From: JAEUMD01 sp964559355
GTDB taxonomy: Bacteria; Pseudomonadota; Alphaproteobacteria; Rhizobiales; Hyphomicrobiaceae
Direction: 5' to 3'
NCBI GenBank assembly: GCA_964559355.1
Contig: CAZLHQ010000068.1
Coordinates: 1 to 16,729 of the forward strand
Length of the DNA stretch: 16,729 nt
Position numbers and translations under genes: made by a program. Each line of letters begins with the position of its first letter. The stretch's first letter is position 1. Below are positions 1 through 5,484 of this stretch, piece after piece. The notes under the pieces are model-generated. The model was not told the origin of the DNA, ran no database searches, and was given only the letters and a program-made list of their open reading frames with translations.

Positions 1-110
1 TGCGAGATCCCTACAGCGCCAAACCCTACGTGCTGTTCTACACGACCAAGCGCGTGGGCGGCGGCGTGCAGGACTTCGATGCCATCAAGCTGTTGCGCTT
101 CGCGGTCTGA
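1..110 (+). CDS. Major capsid protein, HK97 fold, C-terminal end only (RcGTA g5 equivalent)
   Basis: The reading frame is open from the window edge (first full codon at 3) to a TGA at 108-110 and gives the last 35 residues of a protein. The segment includes PYVLFYTTKRVGGG followed by VQDFDAIKLLRFAV, which I recognise as the usual C-terminus of HK97-type major capsid proteins in alphaproteobacterial gene transfer agents. These proteins assemble the icosahedral head. The assignment is supported by position: adaptor, stopper, tail terminator and tail tube genes follow in the canonical order. The start and most of the gene lie outside the window, so completeness cannot be judged. Confidence 0.82.
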   Translation, partial: RDPYSAKPYVLFYTTKRVGGGVQDFDAIKLLRFAV

Positions 111-132
111 TAACAGCCCCACGATCGTGTGC

Positions 133-161
133 GCGCGCGTCATCTCCTCCCTGGCGCGCGC
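133..161 (+). promoter_or_regulatory. GC-only stem-loop just after the capsid gene
   Basis: GCGCGCG at 133-139 pairs with CGCGCGC at 155-161, with a further T-G wobble inside, around a pyrimidine-rich loop of about 14 bases. It lies 22 bases after the capsid stop codon. The alternating GC left arm allows register shifts, so the exact stem is uncertain. As RNA it could protect the capsid message from 3' exonucleases. No T tract follows, so it is not a classical terminator. Confidence 0.45.
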
Positions 162-167
162 TTCACT

Positions 168-199
168 GCGAGGCCGTCTTATCCCCGGGACGGTCTCGC
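168..199 (+). promoter_or_regulatory. Strong 11-bp intercistronic hairpin between capsid and adaptor genes
   Basis: GCGAGGCCGTC (168-178) and GACGGTCTCGC (189-199) form an 11-bp stem with one G-U wobble (173/194) and a 10-base loop. The following bases, TCCTTATTGTG, are only moderately T-rich. This is the strongest hairpin I found in the window, in a 138-base gap that separates the capsid gene from an otherwise tightly packed tail operon. A likely role is partial termination or 3'-end protection that raises capsid over connector protein yield. That role is inference; the pairing is directly visible. Confidence 0.55.
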
Positions 200-248
200 T
201 CCTTATTGTGTGTCGAGTGGCAATTGGCAATTCGAGGCGAATGTTGCG

Positions 249-824
249 ATGGGACTGAAACTTCTGAGCGGACCAGTGTCGGAGCCGGTCTCGATCGACG
301 AGGTGAAAGCGCACTTGCGGGTGGACGGCACGAGCGAGGACGCCTTGATCTCCAGTCTGCTGCTGACGTCTCGATTGCATATCGAAACTGCACTTGGTCT
401 GGCGTTGATGACGCAGCAATGGCAGCTGGTGATGGATACTTGGACGGCCGGAGCGATCGTCAAGATAGATATCGCGCCCGTGCAATCGATCATCGAAATT
501 CGTACCTTCGATGCCGACGGTATTGCGACGGTCGTGCCAGCGACGAGCTATGTGCTCGAGGCGACGGGCCGGCCGGCACGCATCGTTGCAAAGGACCAGG
601 GTTGGCCGATGCCAGGTCGCAAGGCCGGTGGCATTCAAATCGACTTCGTTGCGGGCTTTGGGGGTGTCGCGAATGCCGTTCCGTCGCCCATTCGGCAAGC
701 ACTATTGCTGCTGGTCACGCATTGGTATGAACATCGCGACCCCATCGAAATCGGCGCGCCGGCAACTGCAGTTCCGCAGGCGGTGAGCCATTTGCTGCAT
801 CCCTACAGACCGGTGCGCGTGTGA
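249..824 (+). CDS. Head-tail connector (adaptor) protein, gp6-like (RcGTA g6 equivalent)
   Basis: This 191-residue protein starts MGLKLLSGPVSEPVSIDEVKAHL, the typical opening of the phage gp6-like / GTA adaptor family ('phage conserved hypothetical protein phiE125 gp8' type). These proteins form a ring below the portal that joins head and tail. The helix around residues 15-50 (SIDEVKAHLRV ... LLLTSRLHIETALG) and the C-terminal helix with HWYEHRDP are characteristic. I chose the ATG at 249 because a GAGG sequence (234-237) precedes it and homology begins there. The frame stays open upstream to 129, but that extension would run through the two hairpins and has no family resemblance. The gene overlaps the next one by one base (TGATG). 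Confidence 0.85.
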   Translation: MGLKLLSGPVSEPVSIDEVKAHLRVDGTSEDALISSLLLTSRLHIETALGLALMTQQWQLVMDTWTAGAIVKIDIAPVQSIIEIRTFDADGIATVVPATSYVLEATGRPARIVAKDQGWPMPGRKAGGIQIDFVAGFGGVANAVPSPIRQALLLLVTHWYEHRDPIEIGAPATAVPQAVSHLLHPYRPVRV

Positions 825-1150
825 TGGCAATACGCATTGGAGAATTGCGTCACCGTCTTGTTCTCGAGGATGCAACGCGCATCGACGATGGTAGTGGCGG
901 CGCTCATGAGAATTGGGAGCAGCACTCCGTGGTGTGGGCGGCATTGCGTCCAATTCAAGGAAACGAACGGGAAGTCGCTGACAAACTTGCAGGTCATGTG
1001 AGTCACGAAATCTGGCTTCGCTATCGCAGCGGTGTCAAGCCGCAGATGCGTTTTCGGCACGGGGAGCGGATTTTCGAGATCCGCGCGATCGTCGATGTGG
1101 CCGAGCGCAGCCGATTTCTCAAGTGTCTGGTCGAGGAGCGCGACCTTTGA
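824..1150 (+). CDS. Head-tail joining protein (head closure/stopper, RcGTA g7 equivalent)
   Basis: This 108-residue protein belongs to the SPP1 gp16-like head closure family ('phage head-tail adaptor, putative'). Diagnostic stretches are IGELRHRLVLE near the start, a central WAALRPIQGNERE, and an HGERIFEIRAIVDV segment ending in LKCLVEERD. In this family the protein forms the ring that seals the DNA exit channel before tail attachment. The ATG at 824 overlaps the upstream stop (TGATG), so translation is probably coupled. A GTG at 821 would add one residue and cannot be excluded. A TTGA overlap at 1147-1150 may couple it to the small ORF that follows. Confidence 0.85.
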   Translation: MAIRIGELRHRLVLEDATRIDDGSGGAHENWEQHSVVWAALRPIQGNEREVADKLAGHVSHEIWLRYRSGVKPQMRFRHGERIFEIRAIVDVAERSRFLKCLVEERDL

Positions 1151-1338
1151 AGATCTCGGTGACGATGTCAGGCATCGGTTCGCGCATGCGCAATTTCGGG
1201 GAGGATCGCGTCATCGCGAGAATGCGCGCGGCGCTTAGTGGTCGGACGTCGCACCGGCAAGCGGTTGACGGCGAGGAAGCGTTGCAAGTGGCAGGCGATG
1301 CCGACAACGAAACAAGCCGTACAAAACCCATGCGCTAG
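1147..1338 (+). CDS. Small uncharacterised ORF between stopper and tail terminator genes
   Basis: I do not recognise this 63-residue basic product. The frame opens at TTG 1147, overlapping the upstream stop as TTGA, or at ATG 1165 (MSGIGSRMRNFGED, 57 residues). Third codon positions are roughly two-thirds G or C by eye, as in the neighbours, and without this ORF there would be a 208-base gap inside a compact operon. The start of the shorter form, a G-x-x-S/R-x-R pattern leading into a helix with RVIARMRAAL, faintly resembles the N-terminus of HK97 gp10-type morphogenesis proteins, which sit at this position in many siphophages. It could be a shortened relic of such a gene, a short extra GTA protein, or non-coding. 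No good ribosome binding site is visible for ATG 1165. Confidence 0.42.
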   Translation: MKISVTMSGIGSRMRNFGEDRVIARMRAALSGRTSHRQAVDGEEALQVAGDADNETSRTKPMR

Positions 1339-1358
1339 CAGACAGGAGAAAAGCCGAA

Positions 1359-1769
1359 ATGGCGAGTGCAGGTCTCGAACTGCAGAAGGCGATCAACCAA
1401 ACACTGCGTCAGGACACGATCCTTCTGTCGCTTCTCGGCGGCGCCAAGGTGCACGACGACGTGCCGCAACGCACGGAGTTTCCCTACGTGACGTTCGGCC
1501 AAAGCATCGTGCGCGACTGGGCGACTTCGACCGAGCTGGGCCATGAGCATGTGGTGACCTTGCACGTGTGGTCTCGAGCGGCAGGGCGCAAGCAAAGCTA
1601 TGAGATCATGGCGGCGATCGAGGACGCTCTGCATGATCGTGCGTTGACGCTCGCGGGACATCGGCTCGTCAACCTGCGCCATGAGTTCTCCGATGCGCGG
1701 CGCGATCCGGATGGTGAGACCTATCACGGTGTCGTGCGTTACCGGGCAGTGACGGAACCAACAGCGTAG
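1359..1769 (+). CDS. Tail terminator, DUF3168 family (RcGTA g8 equivalent)
   Basis: This 136-residue DUF3168 protein has the family pattern throughout: an N-terminal helix LELQKAINQTL, then LGGAKVHDDVPQ, FPYVTFGQS, VVTLHVWSRAAG and a C-terminal VVRYRAVTEP strand. DUF3168 proteins cap the finished tail tube and dock it to the head stopper. The ATG at 1359 has a good AGGAG (1344-1348) ten bases upstream. Length is normal for the family. The stop codon TAG at 1767-1769 lies in the loop of a small inverted repeat that starts a structured spacer before the tube gene. Confidence 0.88.
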   Translation: MASAGLELQKAINQTLRQDTILLSLLGGAKVHDDVPQRTEFPYVTFGQSIVRDWATSTELGHEHVVTLHVWSRAAGRKQSYEIMAAIEDALHDRALTLAGHRLVNLRHEFSDARRDPDGETYHGVVRYRAVTEPTA

Positions 1770-1835
1770 GGGCGCTGTACCAGAGTCCGGCGGCGCTATG
1801 TGCGCCTACGTCTCTGGCGCGGGGTCTGTGAGACG
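1761..1835 (+). promoter_or_regulatory. Cluster of three inverted repeats in the spacer before the tail tube gene
   Basis: Three non-overlapping perfect inverted repeats follow one another: ACAGCG/CGCTGT (1761-1778, 6-base loop that contains the upstream stop codon), GGCGC/GCGCC (1792-1806, 5-base loop) and CGTCTC/GAGACG (1809-1835, 15-base loop). Alternative pairings also exist, for example CGTAGG 1765-1770 with CCTACG 1805-1810, so the true fold is unclear. No ORF in this 104-base gap looks real. Because the next gene encodes the most abundant tail protein, a role in message processing or stability is plausible, but unproven. Confidence 0.4.
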
Positions 1836-1873
1836 CGGCAATCGACAATTCCAGATCGAGGAAAGAGACGGAC

Positions 1874-2287
1874 ATGGCAGCGCAGAAGGGCAAGGATCTG
1901 CTTCTCAAGGTCGACGCGGAGGGCTTGGGCAGCTTCTCGACGGTGGCGGGATTGCGGTCGCGCGCAATCGCATTCAATGCCGAGACAGTCGACATCACGC
2001 ATGCAGAATCAGCAGGGCACTGGCGCGAGCTGCTGGGTGGTGCGGGTGTCAGGTCGGCGCGCATTACAGGTGCCGGCATCTTCAAGGATGCGGCGTCTGA
2101 TGAGATCGTCCGCAGCCTCTTCTTTTCGGGCACGTTGCGGCCGTGGCAGGTGGTCATTCCCGATTTCGGGACTGTGACGGGCAACATGCAGATTGCGTCT
2201 TTCGAGCTCAGTGGCCGGCATGACGGCGAGGTCGCATTCGAGCTGTCACTCGATAGTGCCGGCGAGCTGACATTCGCAGCGATCTAG
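1874..2287 (+). CDS. Major tail protein (tail tube), TP901-1 family (RcGTA g9 equivalent)
   Basis: This 137-residue protein matches the TP901-1/GTA major tail protein family: MAAQKGKDLLLKVD opening, a GLRSRAIAFNAETVDITHA segment, WRELLGGAG, and alternating strands through FELSGRHDGEVAFE to the end. Such proteins stack as hexameric rings to form the tail tube through which DNA passes. The start at 1874 is supported by a strong GAGGAAAGAGA purine run (1858-1867). It is preceded by a structured 104-base spacer and followed by the chaperone genes after a 20-base gap, the usual phage order of tube, chaperones, tape measure. Confidence 0.9.
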   Translation: MAAQKGKDLLLKVDAEGLGSFSTVAGLRSRAIAFNAETVDITHAESAGHWRELLGGAGVRSARITGAGIFKDAASDEIVRSLFFSGTLRPWQVVIPDFGTVTGNMQIASFELSGRHDGEVAFELSLDSAGELTFAAI

Positions 2288-2307
2288 AACCGGCTGAGGA
2301 GCAGACG

Positions 2308-2703
2308 ATGGCCAATGCCCGCCGCGGGGAAATCGATGCCGTGCTCGACGGCAAGACGTTTCGACTGGTGTTGACGCTCGGAGCGCTGGCCGAACTCGAA
2401 AGCGCGTTTGGCGACGAGGATATGCTGGCGTTGGCGATGCGCTTCGAAAAGGGCCGCATCTCGGCGACAGATGCCACCCGCATTATCGGTGCGGGATTGC
2501 GGGGTGGCGGAACCGATATCGCCGACGCAAACGTGGCGCGCATGCGCGCTGAAGGCGGTGTCGCTGGCTTCATCGATATCGTGGCCCGGTTGCTTGGGGC
2601 AACGTTCGCAGGCGATGACCGCGCCATACACGTCGAGAAGAAGGGCATGGCTACAAGTAGCGGCGAAGGCGCGGTGCATGGCCCTTTCCCTGGGATGACG
2701 TGA
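2308..2703 (+). CDS. GTA-gp10 family tail assembly chaperone (RcGTA g10 equivalent)
   Basis: This 131-residue protein has the GTA-gp10 family signature: MANARRGEIDAVLDGKTFRL, LTLGALAELESAFG, and a central ATDATRIIGAGLRGGG segment. By position it is the counterpart of lambda gpG, a chaperone thought to coat the tape measure during tail assembly; that role is inferred from gene order. GAGGAG (2296-2301) precedes the ATG by six bases. The last 25 residues (KKGMATSSGEGAVHGPFPGMT) look like low-complexity linker. Near the end, codons PFP are written so that T TTC CCT (2685-2691) forms a -1 slippery heptamer; slipping there enters the g10.1 frame and would give a 191-residue fusion. The zero-frame stop overlaps the g10.1 ATG (TGATG). 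Confidence 0.87.
   Translation: MANARRGEIDAVLDGKTFRLVLTLGALAELESAFGDEDMLALAMRFEKGRISATDATRIIGAGLRGGGTDIADANVARMRAEGGVAGFIDIVARLLGATFAGDDRAIHVEKKGMATSSGEGAVHGPFPGMT
2685..2691 (+). promoter_or_regulatory. Candidate -1 ribosomal frameshift heptamer T TTC CCT
   Basis: In the g10 frame the codons read (CC)T TTC CCT, an exact X XXY YYZ pattern. After a one-base backward slip both tRNAs can re-pair with TTT and CCC, and translation continues TGG GAT GAC GTG ATG into g10.1. The -1 frame is open from 2661 onward but has no ATG, GTG or TTG before 2700, so residues encoded between 2685 and 2699 can be made only by frameshifting. An AAGG at 2666-2669 lies about 15 bases upstream. I see no convincing stimulatory hairpin downstream; only GCGGC/GCCGC at 2706-2739 with a long loop. 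TTTCCC is not among the most efficient heptamers. Confidence 0.5.
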
Positions 2704-2882
2704 TGGCGGCGGGTCTCGGCGTACTGCGTTTGGAGCCGCGTGCATTCTGGTCGATGAGCCCAAAGGAGCTTGAAGCGGCGATGCGCGCCATTGCCACACC
2801 GGCTGCGGGTGAAGGGCCGCCGCGGCGCGACGACTTGCGTGGATTGATGCAACGGTTTCCCGATTGCGAGGACAGCAAATGA
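2703..2882 (+). CDS. Small tail assembly chaperone, rcc01693/TIGR02216 type (RcGTA g10.1 equivalent)
   Basis: The product is about 59 residues from ATG 2703 (60 from GTG 2700). GLGVLRLEPRAFWSMSPKELEAAM is the hallmark of the small phage tail assembly chaperone family, with the conserved FW and (T/S)PxEL. It is the positional counterpart of lambda gpT, which helps polymerise the tail tube around the tape measure. Family members, as I recall them, usually have several residues with an aromatic W before GLG. Those residues (FPWDDVMAA) are present here only in the upstream part of this frame, which lacks a start codon and is reached by the -1 heptamer at 2685. The gene may therefore be expressed mainly as a fusion with g10. 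Its end overlaps the tape measure start by four bases (ATGA). Confidence 0.8.
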   Translation: MAAGLGVLRLEPRAFWSMSPKELEAAMRAIATPAAGEGPPRRDDLRGLMQRFPDCEDSK

Positions 2883-3472
2883 GCACGAGCGAGGCGACGA
2901 GTGAAGAATGGGTCGTAACGGTTTCGGCAGATACAACACCGCTGCGACGCAGTTTGACAGATGCCGAATATTTGGGACGCAGGTTCGGCTCCGCGCTTTC
3001 GACGGCGTTTGAAGGAATCGCCATCAAGGGGCGCAGTCTTGGCGACGTTCTGAAGTCGCTTGCGCTCAGCCTCTCCAACATCGTGCTCAAAGCGGCTTTG
3101 CGTCCTCTCGAGCAGGGGATCGGCAATTTGATGTCGGGAATGCTTTCCGGCGCGTTCGGGTTTTCCAAAGGTGCGGCATTTCAACAGGGCATGCCGGTTC
3201 CATTTGCAAGTGGTGGTGTCATTCAGTCGCCCATCGCGTTTCCACTGAATGGTGGTCGCATGGGCATCGCTGGCGAGCGAGGTGCAGAGGCCATCATGCC
3301 ATTGACGCGGGGTGCGGACGGGCGGCTTGGCGTTGCAGCTCACGGCGGTGGCGGGTCGGTCAGCATCACATTCAATGTAACGGCTGCTGACGCCGCGAGC
3401 TTCCGGAGTTCGGAAAGCCAAATTGCGGCGATGCTGGCGCGCGCAGTCGCATTCGGTCAGCGCAATCTGTGA
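2879..3472 (+). CDS. Short tail tape measure protein (RcGTA g11 equivalent)
   Basis: This 197-residue protein is a GTA-type tail tape measure protein. It has an alpha-helical middle (residues about 25-95), then FASGGVIQSPIAFPL (109-123), GERGAEAIMPLTRGADGRLGV (132-152) and a glycine-rich strand, the C-terminal pattern shared with lambda-type tape measures. It is far shorter than the 700-1000+ residues of ordinary siphophages, as expected for the short GTA tail. The ATG at 2879 overlaps the g10.1 stop (ATGA) and has GAGGA at 2868-2872, six bases upstream; an upstream TTG at 2864 is less likely. The protein sets tail length inside the tube and is probably released into the target cell on DNA delivery. 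Confidence 0.87.
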   Translation: MSTSEATSEEWVVTVSADTTPLRRSLTDAEYLGRRFGSALSTAFEGIAIKGRSLGDVLKSLALSLSNIVLKAALRPLEQGIGNLMSGMLSGAFGFSKGAAFQQGMPVPFASGGVIQSPIAFPLNGGRMGIAGERGAEAIMPLTRGADGRLGVAAHGGGGSVSITFNVTAADAASFRSSESQIAAMLARAVAFGQRNL

Positions 3473-3509
3473 CACGCACCAGGGAAGCCAAGAAGATGAG
3501 GATGGCGAG

Positions 3510-4148
3510 ATGAGCTTTCACGAGGTCCGCTTTCCAACACAGATCGCCCGGCAGTCGCAGGGTGGGCCAGAGCGGCGCACCGACGTCGTTGTGCTGGGCT
3601 CGGGGGCCGAGGAGCGCAATGCGCGGTGGGCAGATTCCCGTCGCTCCTACAACGCGGGCTACGGTGTGAAGTCGCTCGAGGATCTGCACGCGGTGATAGC
3701 CTTTTTCGAAGAGCGGCGCGGTAGGCTGCACGGCTTTCGCTGGCGCGATCATGCCGACTGGAAGTCGTGTGCACCAGAGGCGGCGCCTGCCGCGACCGAC
3801 CAGGTGATCGGCAGCGGCGATGGGACGACGCGCACGTTCCAATTGGTGAAGACGTATGGCGGCGCCTTCGCGCCTTGGGTGCGCAGAGTTACCAAGCCGG
3901 TGGCGGGCAGCATATTGGTGGCCGTCGCCGGCATAACCAAGAGCGAGAGCATCGATTACACGGTAGACGACAGCACGGGAGTCATAACGTTCGCACCTGC
4001 TGAAACGCCGGTGGTAGGCGCAGTCGTTACAGCGGGCTTTGCGTTCGATGTTCCCGTCCGCTTCGACACCGATCGCCTGGAGGTCAATCTGCAAGGCTTC
4101 CGCCATGGAGCAATTCCCAACATTTCGATTGTCGAGATACGGACATGA
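3510..4148 (+). CDS. Distal tail protein, DUF2460/TIGR02217 family (RcGTA g12 equivalent)
   Basis: This 212-residue protein is a DUF2460 member: MSFHEVRFPTQIARQSQGGP at the start, a conserved RWADSRRSYNAGYGVKS block (39-55), HAVIAFFEERRGRLHGFRWRDHADWKS (60-86) and a C-terminal half of beta strands ending FRHGAIPNISIVEIRT. In GTA particles this family forms the hexameric distal ring linking tube and baseplate hub. The ATG at 3510 has GAGGA (3498-3502) seven bases upstream; the frame is open further upstream inside the tape measure gene, but that part has no family resemblance. The stop overlaps the next ATG by four bases (ATGA). Confidence 0.9.
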   Translation: MSFHEVRFPTQIARQSQGGPERRTDVVVLGSGAEERNARWADSRRSYNAGYGVKSLEDLHAVIAFFEERRGRLHGFRWRDHADWKSCAPEAAPAATDQVIGSGDGTTRTFQLVKTYGGAFAPWVRRVTKPVAGSILVAVAGITKSESIDYTVDDSTGVITFAPAETPVVGAVVTAGFAFDVPVRFDTDRLEVNLQGFRHGAIPNISIVEIRT

Positions 4149-5011
4149 AGCTCTTGTCAGTCGGATTGGCCGAACACCTTGCTTCGGGGGCTACGACGTT
4201 GTGCTGGTGCTGGAAGCTCGAGCGTCGCGACGGGCAGGTAAGCGGATTTACAGATCATGATCGCGACTTGATGTTCGATGGGACGCTGTATGAGGCTGCA
4301 GCGGGATTTACGGCAAGCGAGATCAAGGATGCGACAGGCCTTAGCGTCGATAATCTGGAAGTGACAAGCGCCTTGAGTTCAGAGCGGTTGGACGAAGCGG
4401 ACCTTGCAGCCGGTCTCTACGACGACGCGCGAGTTGAAATTTATCGCGTCAATTGGCAAGCACCCGATCAACGGGCGCTGATGCGAACAGGCAGCTTGGG
4501 CGAGGTAAAAAGGGCTGGCACTTCGTTTGCGGCGGAAGTTCGCGGTCTGGCACATTATCTGCAGCAGCCGCGCGGGCGCCTGTTCCAATACACATGCGAT
4601 GCCGACCTTGGCGATGCGCGTTGCGGTGTCGATACGACATCTGCAGCTTTTCGCGGAACTGGAAGCATCGTCTCCAGCAGCGATGGGCGGATTGCTACGG
4701 TTGCCGGCATCGATGCCTTTTCCAATGACTGGTTTTCCCGCGGATTGATTTTGTTCACCTCGGGTGCCGCGACTGGTCAGTCGATCGAGATAAAGCGGCA
4801 CACCAATGTCTCGGGCGTGGTGTCGCTTGAACTATGGCAGCCGGTGCGCGGTCCCGTGCTTGCCGGGCAGACCTTCACGATTACGGCGGGTTGCGACCGC
4901 CAAATAGCAACGTGTCGCGATAAATTTGCCAATGCCATCAACTATCGCGGCTTTCCAGATATGCCGGGCAACGACTTCGTCACCAGCTACGTTCGCCGGC
5001 GGGAATCCTGA
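4145..5011 (+). CDS. Baseplate hub protein, DUF2163/TIGR02218 family (RcGTA g13 equivalent)
   Basis: This 288-residue protein has the DUF2163 layout: LCWCWKLERRDGQVSGFTDHD at the start (19-39), LEVTSALSSERLDEADLAAGLYDDA (71-95), and a C-terminal domain ending INYRGFPDMPGNDFV. Four cysteines sit in the C-terminal region: C151 and C160 (CDADLGDARC) and C250 and C257 (CDRQIATC). The same spacing type binds a 4Fe-4S cluster in the lambda tail-tip protein gpL, and the GTA hub is thought to do likewise; here that is inference from the cysteines. The protein makes the trimeric hub that closes the tube. It overlaps g12 by four bases and lies two bases before g14. Confidence 0.9.
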   Translation: MKLLSVGLAEHLASGATTLCWCWKLERRDGQVSGFTDHDRDLMFDGTLYEAAAGFTASEIKDATGLSVDNLEVTSALSSERLDEADLAAGLYDDARVEIYRVNWQAPDQRALMRTGSLGEVKRAGTSFAAEVRGLAHYLQQPRGRLFQYTCDADLGDARCGVDTTSAAFRGTGSIVSSSDGRIATVAGIDAFSNDWFSRGLILFTSGAATGQSIEIKRHTNVSGVVSLELWQPVRGPVLAGQTFTITAGCDRQIATCRDKFANAINYRGFPDMPGNDFVTSYVRRRES

Positions 5012-5013
5012 GC

Positions 5014-5484
5014 ATGCATGGAAGCAATCTGCCGGAAGTGGGTGGGGCGCATGCGACCAGGGCTCAAGTTGTCGCCGAGGCGCGCGCATGGCTTGGCACG
5101 CCATACCATCATCAGGCTAGCCTGCGTGGCGTTGGGACTGATTGCCTGGGTTTGGTGCGCGGAGTTTATCGTGCGCTTTATGACCGAGAGGCGGAGCACG
5201 CGCCGGCATACTCGCCGGATTGGGGCGAGGCAAATGGGCAGGAGACCTTGCTCGAGGCGGCAAGGCGCAGTCTCGTCGAAATGTCACCACCGCGGGTATG
5301 TGATGGCGATGTCGTTGTGTTTCGAATGCGCCGAGGCGCAATCGCCAAGCATGCAGCAATCATGACGAGCGCTACGACGATGGTGCATGCGGTGGAGGGG
5401 ACAGGCACCGTTGAGGTGGTGTTCGCACCTTGGTGGCAGCGAAAACTGGCAGGCGTCTTTTCATTTCCCGGGATTGATGACTGA
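5014..5484 (+). CDS. NlpC/P60-family tail peptidase (RcGTA g14 equivalent)
   Basis: This 156-residue protein is an NlpC/P60 cysteine peptidase of the GTA type (TIGR02219). The catalytic triad is visible: Cys44 in GTDCLGL, His113 in AKHAAIM and His125 in MVHAVE. The WLGTPYHHQ stretch (27-34) is the usual motif before the cysteine. It is expected to cut peptidoglycan peptide stems of the target cell as the tail passes the periplasm, acting from the baseplate. ATG 5014 follows the hub stop by two bases. A second ATG at 5018 is in another frame. The end overlaps the megatron start by one base (TGATG), suggesting coupled translation. Confidence 0.92.
   Translation: MHGSNLPEVGGAHATRAQVVAEARAWLGTPYHHQASLRGVGTDCLGLVRGVYRALYDREAEHAPAYSPDWGEANGQETLLEAARRSLVEMSPPRVCDGDVVVFRMRRGAIAKHAAIMTSATTMVHAVEGTGTVEVVFAPWWQRKLAGVFSFPGIDD

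Noticed and set aside
129..248. N-terminal extension of the adaptor gene from GTG 129
   Set aside because: It would be translated through two strong hairpins, has no family resemblance, and a better start with GAGG exists at 249.
2284..3168. Long minus-strand open frame of 294 codons, with another of 274 codons at 2651-3475
   Set aside because: Both are antisense to g10, g10.1 and the tape measure, which have clear family matches. The translations have no recognisable domains and are the kind of spurious frames that GC-rich DNA produces.
3423..3509. Upstream extension of the distal tail gene into the tape measure gene
   Set aside because: The frame is open, but the conserved protein starts at MSFHEVRFP (3510) behind a good GAGGA.
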